DNA of 64,000 nt from positions 124,701,961-124,765,960 of the forward strand of contig NC_092803.1 in NCBI RefSeq assembly GCF_040954645.1, in the 5' to 3' direction. Shown one piece after another: positions 10,690 through 21,739 of this stretch; position 1 is the first letter of the stretch; each line of letters begins with the position of its first letter. The position numbers were made by a program, and so were the translations under genes. Origin of the DNA: Diabrotica undecimpunctata (lineage: Eukaryota > Arthropoda > Insecta > Coleoptera > Chrysomelidae). The notes under the pieces were generated by a model. That model made no database searches, had not been told where the DNA came from, and saw only the letters and a list, made by a program, of their open reading frames with translations.

Positions 10690-11131
10690 AAATTTACTCT
10701 GGCAGTTAAAGTGTTAAATACCATCTGTCCCAAGCATACTAACATGGAAGAAGAGTTCAATTTTTGTGGGGACCCTCACATGTCGGAATAACAGGAAACG
10801 AAGAAGTTGACAGGACTGCACGACAAGCAATTTTAAGCGATTATTCGGAGTCTATCAACAAATGTGTTTCCAGGGATTTTAATACTTATTTTAAAAATCA
10901 AGTGTTGTGTTTGTGACGAAATGAGTGACCTCAAACTAATTCTGAGCTAAATAAGATCAAAAATAATGTTTCCCAGTGGATTCCATCGTCGCTTAACAGG
11001 CGTGAACAAATTCTCTAACAAAATCTAGGATATACCAAGTTAATACATTCTTACCTTTTCACAAAGAATAACCCACCCATATGTGATCAGTGTTACGTTC
11101 GAATAACAGTTAAAACACTTTTTAATAAATA
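10690..11131 (+). pseudogene. Non-LTR retrotransposon RNase H and C-terminal fragment (I-type)
   Basis: Translation near 10755-10830 gives FLWGPSHVGITGNEEVDRTA, the last catalytic block of an RNase H domain (HVG...GN..VD..A). Further on, readable pieces follow the usual order (SLNRREQIL, then a TRL..GH.. block and CDQCYVRITVKHFLI, a CCHC-like end). Several frameshifts interrupt it. RNase H after the RT domain points to the I group rather than Jockey. The upstream RT is missing. It abuts an unrelated RT fragment at 11132. Confidence 0.75.
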
Positions 11132-11329
11132 GTGGTAAATATGTATGACCAGCTCTGTGGGCGGTTGTACGGCAGAATATTAAAGAAGAGGGTTGAAAGA
11201 CAGATACAAGATATTGAAGAACAAAGCGGCTTTCGTAACGGAAGATCCTGCCTTGATAATATATTTATCCTACGACAAATAATTAAAAAGCGTGTCGAAA
11301 GAAGTAGAAAGCCTAAACCTGTTATTTAA
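11132..11329 (+). pseudogene. RT fragment (endonuclease-RT type)
   Basis: Sixty-odd codons encode the early fingers of a reverse transcriptase: LYGRILKKRVERQIQDIEEQ, SGFRNGRSCLDNIFILRQII, then KKRVERSRK. That block normally precedes the AYD palm motif, which is absent, so the fragment is cut on both sides. Directly downstream is a small palindrome (GTGTGTTAAATAACACAC, 11334-11351). Confidence 0.8.
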
Positions 11330-11351
11330 TATTGTGTGTTAAATAACACAC

Positions 11352-12526
11352 ATTTCATAAATATATCTCTAGAATAAATATAAATAACTTTTAAATAACT
11401 CAATGGTATGGAACATTACTTTCATCTAACAAACAATCATATTACACCTATCTCTACTTCATTGGATAAAATCTGTCTCCTCAAGAATTTCCCCGTTTAC
11501 TGTCAAACAATTACAATAGCAGACTTAAGTTCTCCATTCAACAATACAGGATAGTTTGAACCATGTTCTTTCAACCATCAATTAATAGACCGGCATGTAA
11601 GTAATGTTTTATTTATTTGTTTATTTAATAATTTATTACAATTTAGTGGACTATTTTACCAATTTGTGGGTCTTACCTTGTCTGCTTAAACATTTTATTC
11701 ATTTTAAAAAACCATAGACATGTAATATTGGTATAATTACTGTAATTTATATCACTTATCTTTGTTTATCTTTATTAGACAACACCCTAATATGGGTTTA
11801 TTATTTCAGCATTTATTTAACTTTGTATCGAGGCCTGAAGATGCTTTGCATATTGTAGAAAGCGAAACCGGTCGTCTGGATAGTTAAATTAAATTGATTG
11901 TGAGTAGGTCTAATTTATTATTTCTTTTACCTTTTGAAATGGACTCACACAAGCAACACATTCATGATTTCATAAGAATCGTTTATTAGTTTTCTCATTT
12001 TTCATTCAACACAACGTCGTAAAACAACCGTATCATCATCATCAAATCAATGATGTTTGCCGATTTTTAAACTTTTTAATAATACCACATCGGTTAATAT
12101 TTCATCCACAAAGGCTTATTAAATCTCACAGTTAAATTTGAAACCTCATATTGGTTTTGTTCGGCGGAAAACTAGGGATGTTCAGAAATACCAAAATTTA
12201 ATGTCCATACCATATCATGTCTGCATTAAACCTTCATATATCAAGTAAAATTAGTCATATTTCCGCTTCACTGAATTGCACAGGTCAGGATATGTTAGCA
12301 AAGTGTGGGTGGGCGAATTTGAGTGTAAAACGCGTACAGGAATGTTGTAAAATTAGTGATAGAGAGCGAAAGAGAGAGATGTTTGAGTCCGGCTGCATAT
12401 TCTGCAATATAGCTTGTTGCAGCTTAGTTTGCAGGTATAAATAAAGCATATATTATTTGTATTTTTGTTTGTACCAATTAGAAAATACCAGGACAAATTG
12501 GTAAAATTAAAAATATTTCTAAACTT
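11352..12526. other. Gene-free stretch with a CTGAAGA hairpin motif
   Basis: No supported gene. At 11835-11867 there is CTGAAGAT, a GCTTT/AAAGC stem, then GAAACC, matching the motif also seen at 9870 and 25496 (minus). A segment at 12160-12440 is less AT-rich and contains a 75-codon open frame without recognisable motifs; I would not call it a gene. Confidence 0.4.
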
Positions 12527-12903
12527 TTAACCCTCCGTTAGTCGCTAGAAAAAACTGAGCATCAAGAGTCGCTACGGTGTCTGAGAGCAACAATTAAAAC
12601 AAAATAGTTATTGCTATAAAATTCATACAAATATTTTATATTGTGTATAGGAATGACAAAAATATTTTTGAAAATATTTTATTGAAAAACAACAGATACA
12701 AAATGAAAAACACTAGTATAACAATATATTGTTATTTGTAATATAAAATTAAATTTAATGAAAAAGTTCTTCAAATCTTTGAAATGGAAAAACAGTTCGT
12801 AATTTTTAGTTAAGAGAGATATAGATTAACTAAAAAAAAATAACTCAGGTTTTTAACAAAAATATAAAGTAAACATTTCACTTGATTTAGTGAGTGAGAC
12901 ATT

Positions 12904-14574
12904 TTATGTTGTAGCGTCACTCAGGCAAAGCTGACATATTCCATGAATATGTTTAAGGCACGACGCAAGGAAAATCGGCGCGGCAAATTGGCAACGGTTG
13001 GCGATGAACAGAAACGACTGGCGAAATAGACTGGGGAAGGTCAAGGCTCAACTAGAGCTGTAGCACCACTGATGATGATGATGATGTTTAAGGCACATGA
13101 ATTTTTTGCATTTTATGCATGAAAAACGAATAAACCTTTTCTTTTGGTAGTACAAAATGCACAACGACCCTTTGTTGGATTTCTTTCTGAAATTGCAGGA
13201 GTTACATCTGTGATACAGATTTGTAGTAGTAACTCGACTTTTTAAACAGGGATATATAAGCTCATTTGCTAGGTTTTTTAGAAAATCACATCGATTTACG
13301 TTTTTCTCTTCTATGGCATAAAACATAACCATTGGCCAACGCTTTGTGCTTCTTGAACAGTTGTAGTTAGCATTGAGCTGGTCTACCATCTCGACTCCTA
13401 TTTTTGTTGAATTCTCCTACTATCCTCAATTGCATCATCATGATGTAGTGAGGATAGAAGCAATATATTTTTTTTAGGAATATGAAAAACTAATGTAATA
13501 TGTTGATTAAAACCAAACATACTTGAATTCGTAGGATGCTTTGGTTTTTTGAATTCAAACGGAAATTCTCTTTTATTCTTCATAATGGTTCCTACTACTG
13601 TAATTTTATTTTCGTATAACTTGTTTACCAACTCGGTACTTGTAAACCAGTCATTAATTGTTAGATTCCGGCATGAATCATAAATAGGTTAACATAGCCG
13701 TTGAACAACATCACTAGGTCTGTTACTAACTTGAAAACGTTCTTTAGGTTGTTGGCCAACATAAACCTCTAAATTAGCCGTATAAAACATTTTAGCATCA
13801 GAGAGAGCAAAAATTTTTATGCCGTAGTTGTTCGGATTTGATGGGATATACTGATGAAATCGACACTTACCCCTAAATCCTGGTAACATCTCATCGATGG
13901 TGATATATTTAGAAAGACTGTATCAACTTCAACAATGAGTTACAAAAGTGTCAAAAAAATTTCGTATAGGAGTCAATTTGTCTTCTTTTAGTCCTTTTTC
14001 AAGAGTTGCTTTGTCATCGAATAGCATACACCGAAGGAGAAATTTAAATCGTGGGAGCGACATAAACAGGCTGAACATTTCTATAATTGATCCACCAGTG
14101 TTCCAAAACTCATCTGGATTCACACGATTACCTTTCAGACGTGCTGCGTAATAAATCAGTCCTATTACTGCCTGTACTTCTAATATATCTAGCATCCCGA
14201 TCACGAACAAAGTTATTTCTTATTGAGTCTATATATTTGTTCGTACTTTCCACAATAATTTCTAACATAGCGGTATTCACAAAATATTTCCAAATATCAC
14301 TAGGAGTCTTCAAGACACGTGTAGATAATATCGACATCGGCAAACGTACTACGTAATTTTCTTGTCTTGTTCTAACATTTTTCGGTGGAACAGCCTTTTT
14401 TTATCTGGTAACTCCATCTTTTCCAATAAACGCTAAGGTATTACTTCCACTTTCTTCTTCCTCGTCTGTCACATCTTGTTCCGATTCACTTTCGCCATAA
14501 CGGTTCTCTATCTGATCTATTTCGTTTTCACTTCCCTCATCGTCAAAATAATTTTCATCGTCGGTTGGAACCAT
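12904..14574 (-). pseudogene. piggyBac transposase, degraded
   Basis: Read from the ATG at 14574, an acidic N-terminus (DDENYFDDEGSENEIDQIE) is followed by the piggyBac core: LPRFKFLLRCMLFDDK, YITIDEMLPGFRGKCRFHQY (first Asp kept), NLTINDWFTSTEL (the second catalytic Asp position reads Asn), HITLVFHIPKKNILLLSS, and GVEMVDQLNANY (third motif, usually GVD, here GVE). A C-terminal Cys-rich finger (YHRCNSCNFRKKS, then CIKCKKFMC) is interrupted by a retrotransposon tail, and the original end (LCLSDATT, stop) is found beyond it at 12904. At least five stops or frameshifts plus altered catalytic residues mean it is long dead. Confidence 0.85.
12962..13083 (+). mobile_element. 5'-truncated RT tail inserted in piggyBac, 13-bp duplication
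   Basis: The insert encodes an RT C-terminus in one frame (RKIGAANWQRLAMNRNDW, then RNRLGKVKAQLEL, stop) and ends in a (GAT)n run. ATGTTTAAGGCAC occurs at both borders (12949-12961 and 13084-13096). Removing it rejoins the transposase zinc-finger coding sequence. Confidence 0.9.
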
Positions 14575-14916
14575 TTTCCATAATTCCAACAAGCGTTTTG
14601 TTCGGCTTCAAAGGATATCTAGAAATAAGAATTGACAAAAACTTATTGATAAAATGCAATAATAATAAGATGATAAATATTTACCTGATCTGTAAGATAT
14701 GCCAACAAGTAATAAAAACAAAGTTAGTCGCTACGGACTCTAGCACCGAAAATAACTATAAAACTTGCACAACTGTACCCAGGCAGGTAAGAATGTACAC
14801 TAACATGAGTTTGGTTGATAGGGAGAGGTACAGAAAGTGGCGATAGAAAACTAACATTTATTTGTAAATCTTGAGTGAATAATTCTGTCGACCGATAGCG
14901 ACTAACGGAGGGTTAA

Positions 14917-15172
14917 ATATATATTTTATGAAACTGTTGTATATACTAATATGATAAAGTGACAAGAAAACAAATATTCCTAACCCTAGAATCCTTACCT
15001 TATTTTAACCTTCATTTACACTAAGCATCGTAAAATATGCTACGCTGAGAAACACGATTTTCCTATCGATTTAAGTCGAAGAAGAAACTTTGCACACTAC
15101 CACTGAAATAATTTAATTTAAAAAGATAACTTAGTGGTAACTATTAATGCTTTTAGTATAAAAAAGACTTAC
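14917..15172. other. Probable intron sequence beside the host exon
   Basis: AT-rich non-coding DNA between the piggyBac end and the splice donor at 15172/15171. A GTAAGT donor (minus strand) begins immediately at the exon edge. Confidence 0.5.
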
Positions 15173-15359
15173 CTCTTACTACCAGACGAACAGGATGACT
15201 AGTAAGTGCATCTTGGGTATGAAAATCACTCGCTGTAACTTGACATTCCCAGCTGCCGTCATCAAATTCCAATTGAGCTGCTCTCACCCATATTGAACAA
15301 TCACCATTTTCTTGGTTGGTGCTTGCCCATTCGTATTTGTGTGGATACATACCCATTGG
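15173..15359 (-). CDS. Host gene exon: immunoglobulin-domain protein (internal exon)
   Basis: This 187-bp minus-strand exon has textbook splice sites: a pyrimidine-rich TTTCTTTGCACTTTGTTACAG acceptor just before 15359, and G|GTAAGT as donor after 15173. It is open in one frame for 62 codons plus one base (phase 0 in, phase 1 out). The peptide starts PMGMYPHKYEWAST and holds the F-strand signature of an Ig domain: LEFDDGSWECQVTASDF, i.e. D-x-G-x-W-x-C. A linker TSHPVRLVVR follows, the usual exit to the next Ig domain. Codon use and composition are unlike the surrounding decayed transposons. It is probably part of a cell-surface adhesion or guidance receptor with several Ig domains. I do not name the gene. 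Flanking exons are not in this window, so adjacent introns would be tens of kilobases of transposon-filled DNA. Confidence 0.85.
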
Positions 15360-15690
15360 CTGTAACAAAGTGCAAAGAAAATTAGTATTTTTATTTACAA
15401 CTAGCAAATAATACAAATTTAATCAAAAAACAGTCAACTTTCCTGAGAAGAAAAGTTATAACTTTGTAAAGGTAGCGGGTAGATAGCCTTTTACGTTCCC
15501 GGTAGAAAATGTACTTCAGGGATGCGAACCTGCCCGCGTGAGCCATAACAATTGAAGTGGGTAATTTTAAAATTCCTAAAATTAACATAGAAAACTATTT
15601 TTAAAATAATTGCCTGTACTATACTCTATGTGCTATCTTTATTGCCAATATTTTTTGCATGAGGTTATTTCTCCCTATTCTTATCGGCCC
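15360..15690. other. Non-coding, probable intron
   Basis: The upstream intron side of the host exon. Nothing recognisable apart from a short less AT-rich piece around 15480-15560. Confidence 0.4.
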
Positions 15691-16830
15691 TTAGCTCGTA
15701 CAATGAGAGACATGTTGTTCCAAACATGAATATAATTCGTATAAAAGTGCTTGTATTGGCTTTACCAGTTGTCAATAAGTCAAGAAATCTATTTATCACA
15801 AAAACATTATGCCGCAAAGACGTTTAGAACTAGTGCAGCTCGAGCAATTAGTTCGTTTGATCCAACAAGGCATAATTCAACAAGAGCTATGAGGCTAAAT
15901 GTGTCGCAAAGTGTGATAACTCGTGCATGGAATCGATATGTAGCAACTGGATCTGCAACGTACAGGCATGGAGGAGGAAGAGCACGATTTATAACTCGTC
16001 GGCAAGACCGTTTTGTAGTTCTGACGGCAAGAAGAAACCCAACATTCACGGCTTCCAGAATTAACAGTATCTTGAGGCATGCTACTGGACGAGCCATGTT
16101 CAGTCAAACTGTCGAAAGACGGTTACATGCATCCAATTTAAGGGCTAGACGGCGCGCTACCCATCCACGACTAACTAGGGAGCAGCGTGCATGCAGATAT
16201 CGCTGGGCGATGGAACACTATCAGTCGAATTTCGAAAATTGGAGGAATTGTCTCTTAACTGACGAGTCCAGATTTCATTTGTATACGAATGATGGCCGAA
16301 TATTGGTGTGGAGGGAAACAGGACAGCGTTACAATGAAAATTTGAGAGTCACAACCCTTTTTTTTGGAGGTGAATCCGTTTGCGTGTGGGGAGGCATATG
16401 TTTTGAAGGTCGCACGGACTTAGTCGTCTTAATTAATGAGACAATGATTAGTACACGATATCGAGACAGAGTCATAGTACCAATAGTTGTTCCATTTTTT
16501 TGGTGCTATCGGTGAACAATTTGTTCTGATTGATGATAATGCTCGTCTTCAGCGTGCTAGAATTGTCAACGAGTGTATAGAAGCTCATGGCATTACAAGA
16601 ATGGAGTGGCCACCGTGTTCACCTGATATGAACTGCATTGAACATGTTTGGGCCGAAATGTCTAGGCAACAAAACAGACTCCTTCAACTGCCCCAAACCT
16701 TAGATCAGTTGGCCAATACATTACGCGCGATTTGGGAACGTATATCAATAATTTAATAAGAGGTCTTCCAAATAGAGTTAGAGCACTAAGGCGACACAGA
16801 GGTGGACCCACACACTATTAATTTTGCTTT
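15690..16830 (+). mobile_element. Tc1-like (DD34E) transposon remnant
   Basis: This is a transposase-bearing segment whose exact ends I could not fix: no clear inverted repeats were found by eye around 15600-15800 and 16800-17060. The coding part makes it a Tc1-type element. Confidence 0.6.
15809..16758 (+). pseudogene. Tc1-like transposase, two frameshifts
   Basis: The likely start is ATG at 15809 (MPQRRLELVQLEQLVRLIQQ, the first HTH). A frameshift near 15885 moves to MRLNVSQSVITRAWNRYV (second HTH with GRAR hook: HGGGRARFITRRQDRF). The core has LLTDESRFHLYTNDGR (first Asp, about 16255), FIDD-type LIDDNARLQRARIV (second Asp, about 16535) and SPDMNCIEHVWAEMSRQQNR (Glu, about 16640). I count 34 residues between the second Asp and the Glu, so DD34E. 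A second frameshift near 16490 sits in a T-rich run. About 315 residues, a usual length. The catalytic triad is preserved, so it was lost recently compared with most elements here. Confidence 0.85.
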
Positions 16831-17690
16831 TCGGGATATTGGAAATTGAGCAGGAATAGAAATTTTAGGTTAATTTTACAATTTTTGTTTATTTTCTATT
16901 TTATTTTTCTTAAAGAATTTCTTTCTTTCGATTCATCTGTATGAAAATACGAAGTAAAAATTAATCTTTATTTATATCACTCCATTTTTATATTTGACTT
17001 TATGAACAAAAAATAAAATACACATTTTCATAATATCCACTTAAATTGTGGAGAAGTGTACCTAGGAAAAATTATATCCTAGACCCATTCTCTCATCTAA
17101 ATACCAAAGTTTCCCTTTCCATATCCTACTCCGATGTCGGGCGGCGGTATCACCAGTACCAAGATAGATCGTAAGGGAAATAATAGTAGATCGGTCTATT
17201 ATTGGGTACTAGAAGCTTTAAATTAACCAAATGATTACCGGTATAAGTAATCCCCACTTAGTGACCAACAGCTACAGGTGGAAGAACCGACACATGGTGG
17301 GCACTTCATTACCCTGAAGCTAAGAAATTACAACGCAACGTCACCACAATGCAACAGGCTCAAACTAAAGCATGCCCAAAAAATTATTTAACTAAATAAT
17401 TATATAATAATTCTTTTTATTAATCCATTAGCAATATATAAATCTTAATAATAATTTTAAATTTGTTTTTAAATGTATTTTTAATATCTTGAACATCATC
17501 TTTAAATGTGTTGTTATTTAATACACACGTAATCACAACATTTTAATTATAAAGCAACAAAATCAAATGTCAATTCCTTACATACTTTGGACACACAACT
17601 AGCGAAAAGAACAAATAAGCCTAGAAAAAATGATCGATGATTGGAAGGTTCACCAATCAAGGATTCAACCAATCAAGGTTCACCAAGGAG

Positions 17691-17740
17691 AAGCTCCCAC
17701 TCTCTTGGTGAACTAAAGCTCCCACTCTCTTGGTGAACTA
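17691..17740. repeat. Perfect tandem duplication of a 25-bp unit
   Basis: The unit starts AAGCTCCCACTCTCTTGGTG and occurs at 17691-17715 and again at 17716-17740. The TTGGTGAAC in each unit is complementary to GTTCACCAA at 17678, so the region can also fold. Confidence 0.8.
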
Positions 17741-17756
17741 AATTATAGGAAAAAAT

Positions 17757-17864
17757 TTTTATTAAAAGTCCTTTATAAAAGGTATAAAATTATACCTTTT
17801 AAATTTAAAGATATAAAATATATTATATATATTATATACCTTTTATAAAGGATTTTTAATAAAA
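17757..17864. repeat. Nested palindromes of an AAAAGGTATA unit
   Basis: AAAAGGTATAA at 17777-17787 pairs perfectly with 17790-17800 across a two-base loop. The larger left arm (17757-17793) also pairs with 17833-17864 (ATATACCTTTTATAAAGGAT). Three alternating copies make mutually exclusive folds. No coding content; MITE-like. Confidence 0.7.
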
Positions 17865-18529
17865 TTATTTGTTATATATGGTATACAGCCAAACTACAGG
17901 AACTTTGATTCCATGTGGATTTTAAATTATAGAAATTATTGGACACAATTTGTTTAAAAGTAGCCAAAGACAAAAAATTATGAAAAATCCACGATTTAAG
18001 ATTCAACAAACAAAAGAAGAAGAAGAACCTTTAATACAGTTAAAATTAACCTGCATTACGTAAACCTGATTCCTACATTGCAGGCAGGTAAATACCTTGT
18101 TTAAGCTACAATTGTTTGAGCTCAAATGAAAATATAAAATAAATACATTTGCACCTGCCTCGACAAAAAATATTGTTGTTGCTTGTTATTTTTGTTCACA
18201 TTGTTCTAAATATAAAACTAGTATTCTAAAAATAGATAGTCTTTAGCCGCAAAGTTTTATAAAACAAAACCATCCTCATGTTTAAAATAAAATTCCCATA
18301 CCTTCCTTCTGGAAAGTTATCTGGTTAACCTTGAATCAACAAATATCTGTAATAAATGGTTACTAATAGTTTACCTGTTAGGAAACATTAGGTTTAGTAC
18401 AGGGATACTATAAAAACGTGTTTGTGGTGACTATTAGATCAAAGGGAATGATATTTTAAAAATTATACATCCCAAAATCTGATCAAATGTTAACAAAAGC
18501 ATTAAATCGAATTTTTAAAGACGGGAATG

Positions 18530-19700
18530 TCTACGAGAAGACAAGACAATGTCGAGAGAGATAAGGAGATGAAAGAAGTCGCAAATAAGAATCATAAAGT
18601 GAAACTTCTACAAAAATTTAGAATATTATATCAAAAAAGGCTACATAATATATGTTACAGATGAATGAAGAATGAAGTCCAACAGAAATGTATCAACACC
18701 TAAATGAAAAATAAACAAAGCTGCAAACCAAGGTTTGCCGCTCTAATAGGTATTAAACAACACAAGAATAAATATTTGAAGAAATACATTGACGACCTAG
18801 AAGAGATAATTAAAAGGAAAAAAGTACGTTTCATAAATGGCTTAACGACAGTACCCCAGGAATACGAGAAGAGTATGTTACCCTCAGACAACAAATGAAG
18901 CAAATAATAAGGCTTAGGAAAAACGATTACAAGTATAAAATGTACAGAGACACAGAAAACAAGACAGAATATAGCATATTATCAAAAACATTAAAAAAAA
19001 TAAGAAGTTATAAACAAAGTAAAAATATTATACAAATAACTATAACAAAGAAGTGGACAAAGCATAACGGAAATAATATAACACAACATAAAGGAACATT
19101 TAACTTAAGCCCAAAAGAAAGCCAAAAATAACAAGGCACCTGGACCAAGAAACATAAAAAAATGGAACTATCGAAATATGAAGGCCTAAGGATCGCGTCA
19201 TTCTTACGAGTGCTGTTCAATAAAATAGAAGCAGGAGAGGAGATTGCAGAGGAGTGGAATCTATTACAAATATCCTCTATTTTCAAAAATGATAAAAAAG
19301 GTCATCAACTAACTATAGAGAAATCAGTGTAATGCCTTCAATAACACGAATCTTTTCCATAGTAATAAAAGAAAAAATGAAACAACACATGGTATTATAG
19401 CAAAGAAGACGACGAATTCATAATATATTCATCATGAGATAGGAGATGGAAAAGAACAAAGGGAAAATATTGAAAGACATATGACCTTTATCGACGTGGA
19501 AAAAACATATGACAGCGTGCCCAACAGACAACTATGGGAAGCAATGAGAAAAATGCACGTTAGAGAGAAATATGTGAATATAACACAAAGAGTGTATAAA
19601 AAAACCGAGGTGCAAATAAAAGTAGGCAATGCAATAATAAAAACAATCACCGCAACAAAAAGTCTTAAACAGGAATGTGGTCTATCACCTACACTTTTTA

Positions 19701-19781
<81 letters not shown>

Positions 19782-20250
19782 ATCAGGCTTTGAAGGGATG
19801 GTATAAAAAATGCGGAACAATGGGCATAGCAGTAAAAGAGAATATATTACATTAACTACTTTTCGCAGATGACCAAATCATTTTTGCTTAAGACAAGGAG
19901 AATATAGAGTGTATGATAAGTAATGAAAAGGAATATTATGAGCTATGGAGACTCAAGATAAATATGTGTAAGACCGAATATTGATGTACTGGATTCGATG
20001 TTGCAGATTTGAAGTTTAGTAGAAGATACCATTGAGTTGTAAGACTTAAGTATTTAGAGTCAATGATAAGCAGGGAAGGTACTTGTATAAAATATATAAA
20101 AATGAAAATAGCATCAGGAAAACAAGCCACAAAACCACTTCATAGGGTCATATGGAATAACCAAAGAAAATAAAAAAAAACTTTCAGAGCATAGTGATGA
20201 ATATTACCCTATATGGCGAGGAAGCTGTAACGATTTAATGCTTACCACAT
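18530..20250 (+). pseudogene. RT retrotransposon fragment split by a TA microsatellite
   Basis: Readable blocks run in the order of an endonuclease-RT: a charged pre-RT region (18704-19131), NNKAPGP near 19130, VLFNKIEAGEEIAEEWN (19210-19260), then MTFIDVEKTYDSVPNRQLWE at 19481 (palm A), SLKQECGLSPTLFNI at 19660-19707, and after the TA run DQALKGWYKKCG (altered frame) and a FADDQIIFA-like block near 19865. It has many stops and is non-functional. The 5' endonuclease domain is not recognisable and the 3' end fades out near 20200. Confidence 0.8.
19707..19779. repeat. (TA)n microsatellite inside RT codons
   Basis: About 36 TA units sit exactly where the conserved LFNIYI codons (AAT ATA TAT AT.) would be. 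The natural TA-rich codons of this motif probably seeded the expansion. Confidence 0.9.
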
Positions 20251-21739
20251 TGGGTATCACTTATAGGGAGCTGGAGATAGGGTGAGCAAACAAACCAAAA
20301 CGTTTGCGAACGGCCACTCTTGTTTTGGTTGGAGAGCTGGATCGTAAGTAAGTGAATAAAGGAGGGACTGGAAAGGGGTAACTTCAAAGGAAGAAATCAA
20401 AAAAGTATTTACAGATATTTCCTGTACAACAAAACACAAGAAGGATCCTAAGCTATTTGAATTGGATGACGTTTAAAAGAATCCACTTGCTGGATAGAAA
20501 GAAAAGCTTTTTTTCCTAAAAAATATTAAACGATGGAAATCTTTTTAAAGGAAATAATTCTACAACTCCTGGTTTAGAGACAAACATTACATATTTATTG
20601 TTACTCGTCGTCCAAACCTTACGGGTTGGACGACAGTTATAACAATCTTACAACTAGTTGTAACTATTAAAATATATACTAGAAATAAAAATTATCTTAA
20701 TTTCCCAACGGACCTTACATTGAAGTTAACCTTTAAACAAAACAGAATTCAAAATTATGGTTATATACCAAATGCCAGAAAAGCATAATACTGACTGTCA
20801 TATGTCGTAATGAAATATCAAACCTTTTTAAAATATTAATTTAATATTGTTAACTTTATTTAAAAGAAGACTAATATGACAATTAGCTAATCCAAAAAAC
20901 TTTATAATTTTAGTTTTTCATTAAAGCAATTTTTTTTATTAATGAAAAATTGTTTATTTTTACTTTCAACAATTTTAATAAAAAGTACCTGGTATTACTG
21001 GCTGATGTATTTCCTTGAAGAAAGTTTTTTGGATTGGAATTGAATAAAAAACACTGCAAACACACAACTGTGTCCCATGCAGACTACAAATAGTCTGGGG
21101 CGACCATTGAACACAAAATGGACAATTCTTGGGAAGTTGGACACTGATTCGGGCTTCGAATTATCCTGGATGACAACAAACTGCAATGTTCAAAACAAAA
21201 ACTCGGCTACTCGATTTCTTCTTAAAACCATGTGGACGTCTCAAATGGTTGGAAACGCCGTCTTAAAAATCCCTCACGTAGGGCACAGCACAAACAATCG
21301 ATGAATAACTCAACACAAACTGCCAAATAGTATCTTGAGCTCAAATTCACCTCTCAACGTAAAAAAATTGCCGGCTTAGAAGTCTACAAGCCGAAAGCTA
21401 TCACTTCCAAAATCAAATCTACGAATAAAAAACAACAAAAAAAAAATTACGAATTTGAAGAAAAATCTGGACTCACATAATAACTGACTGCTTCCGCGGT
21501 CCATGGTCGAGTGACATCATTCTTCGAAAACGGTATAAACTAAACATAAACGGACAGATTCCTGTTTATTTAATGCGCAAAATATCCTAAAGCGGCATCA
21601 CGATCAAAAGAAATACCTAAGAAATACCAATCTGTGTTACATAAACAAACTAAAAAGGTTTATATTATCAATGTCAGCGACGCAAAAAGATTGAGAATAT
21701 TTTTCGGTGTTTTAATCCATACGAGAAAAAATCGAAATG
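20251..21739. other. No recognised gene; hairpin and unassigned open frame
   Basis: Contains a strong hairpin (20607-20634). A less AT-rich segment at 20995-21480 has a 75-codon plus-strand frame (NSLGRPLNTKWTILGKL) and an overlapping minus-strand frame ending at a possible GT donor. Neither shows a domain I know. It could be old transposon coding sequence or an exon remnant. Confidence 0.35.
20607..20634. repeat. Hairpin, 12-bp stem with TTAC loop
   Basis: GTCGTCCAAACC pairs with GGGTTGGACGAC at 11 of 12 positions around a TTAC loop, in otherwise AT-rich DNA. Its GC-rich stem makes chance less likely than for AT palindromes. Confidence 0.7.

Larger units (their letters stand above)
12531..14912 (-). 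mobile_element. Second piggyBac-like transposon (decayed)
   Basis: Perfect TTAA duplications at 12527-12530 and 14913-14916 flank termini CCCTCCGTTAGTCGCTA on the left and its complement TAGCGACTAACGGAGGG on the right. A further AGTCGCTACGG motif lies inside each end (about 12566 and 14727). The transposase runs on the minus strand. The element is 2,382 bp, including a retrotransposon insertion of about 122 bp. Confidence 0.93.
16831..18529. other. Gene-free stretch with tandem repeat and palindromes
   Basis: No gene. A GC-richer block at 17080-17380 (GATGTCGGGCGGCGGTATCA; GGTGGAAGAACCGACACATG) looks like an untranslated part of some retrotransposon but matches nothing I can name. Two repeat structures at 17677-17864 are listed separately. 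Confidence 0.4.

Noticed and set aside
11835..11867. Hammerhead ribozyme
   Set aside because: The core would need CTGATGA; here it is CTGAAGA, and the rest of the three-way fold was not found.
13048..13100. A run of His codons at the C-terminus of the piggyBac frame
   Set aside because: It is the GAT-repeat tail of an inserted retrotransposon read in the wrong frame; the true C-terminus lies beyond the insertion.
17691..17740. Possible CRISPR-like repeat
   Set aside because: Only two adjacent copies with no spacer, in animal DNA.
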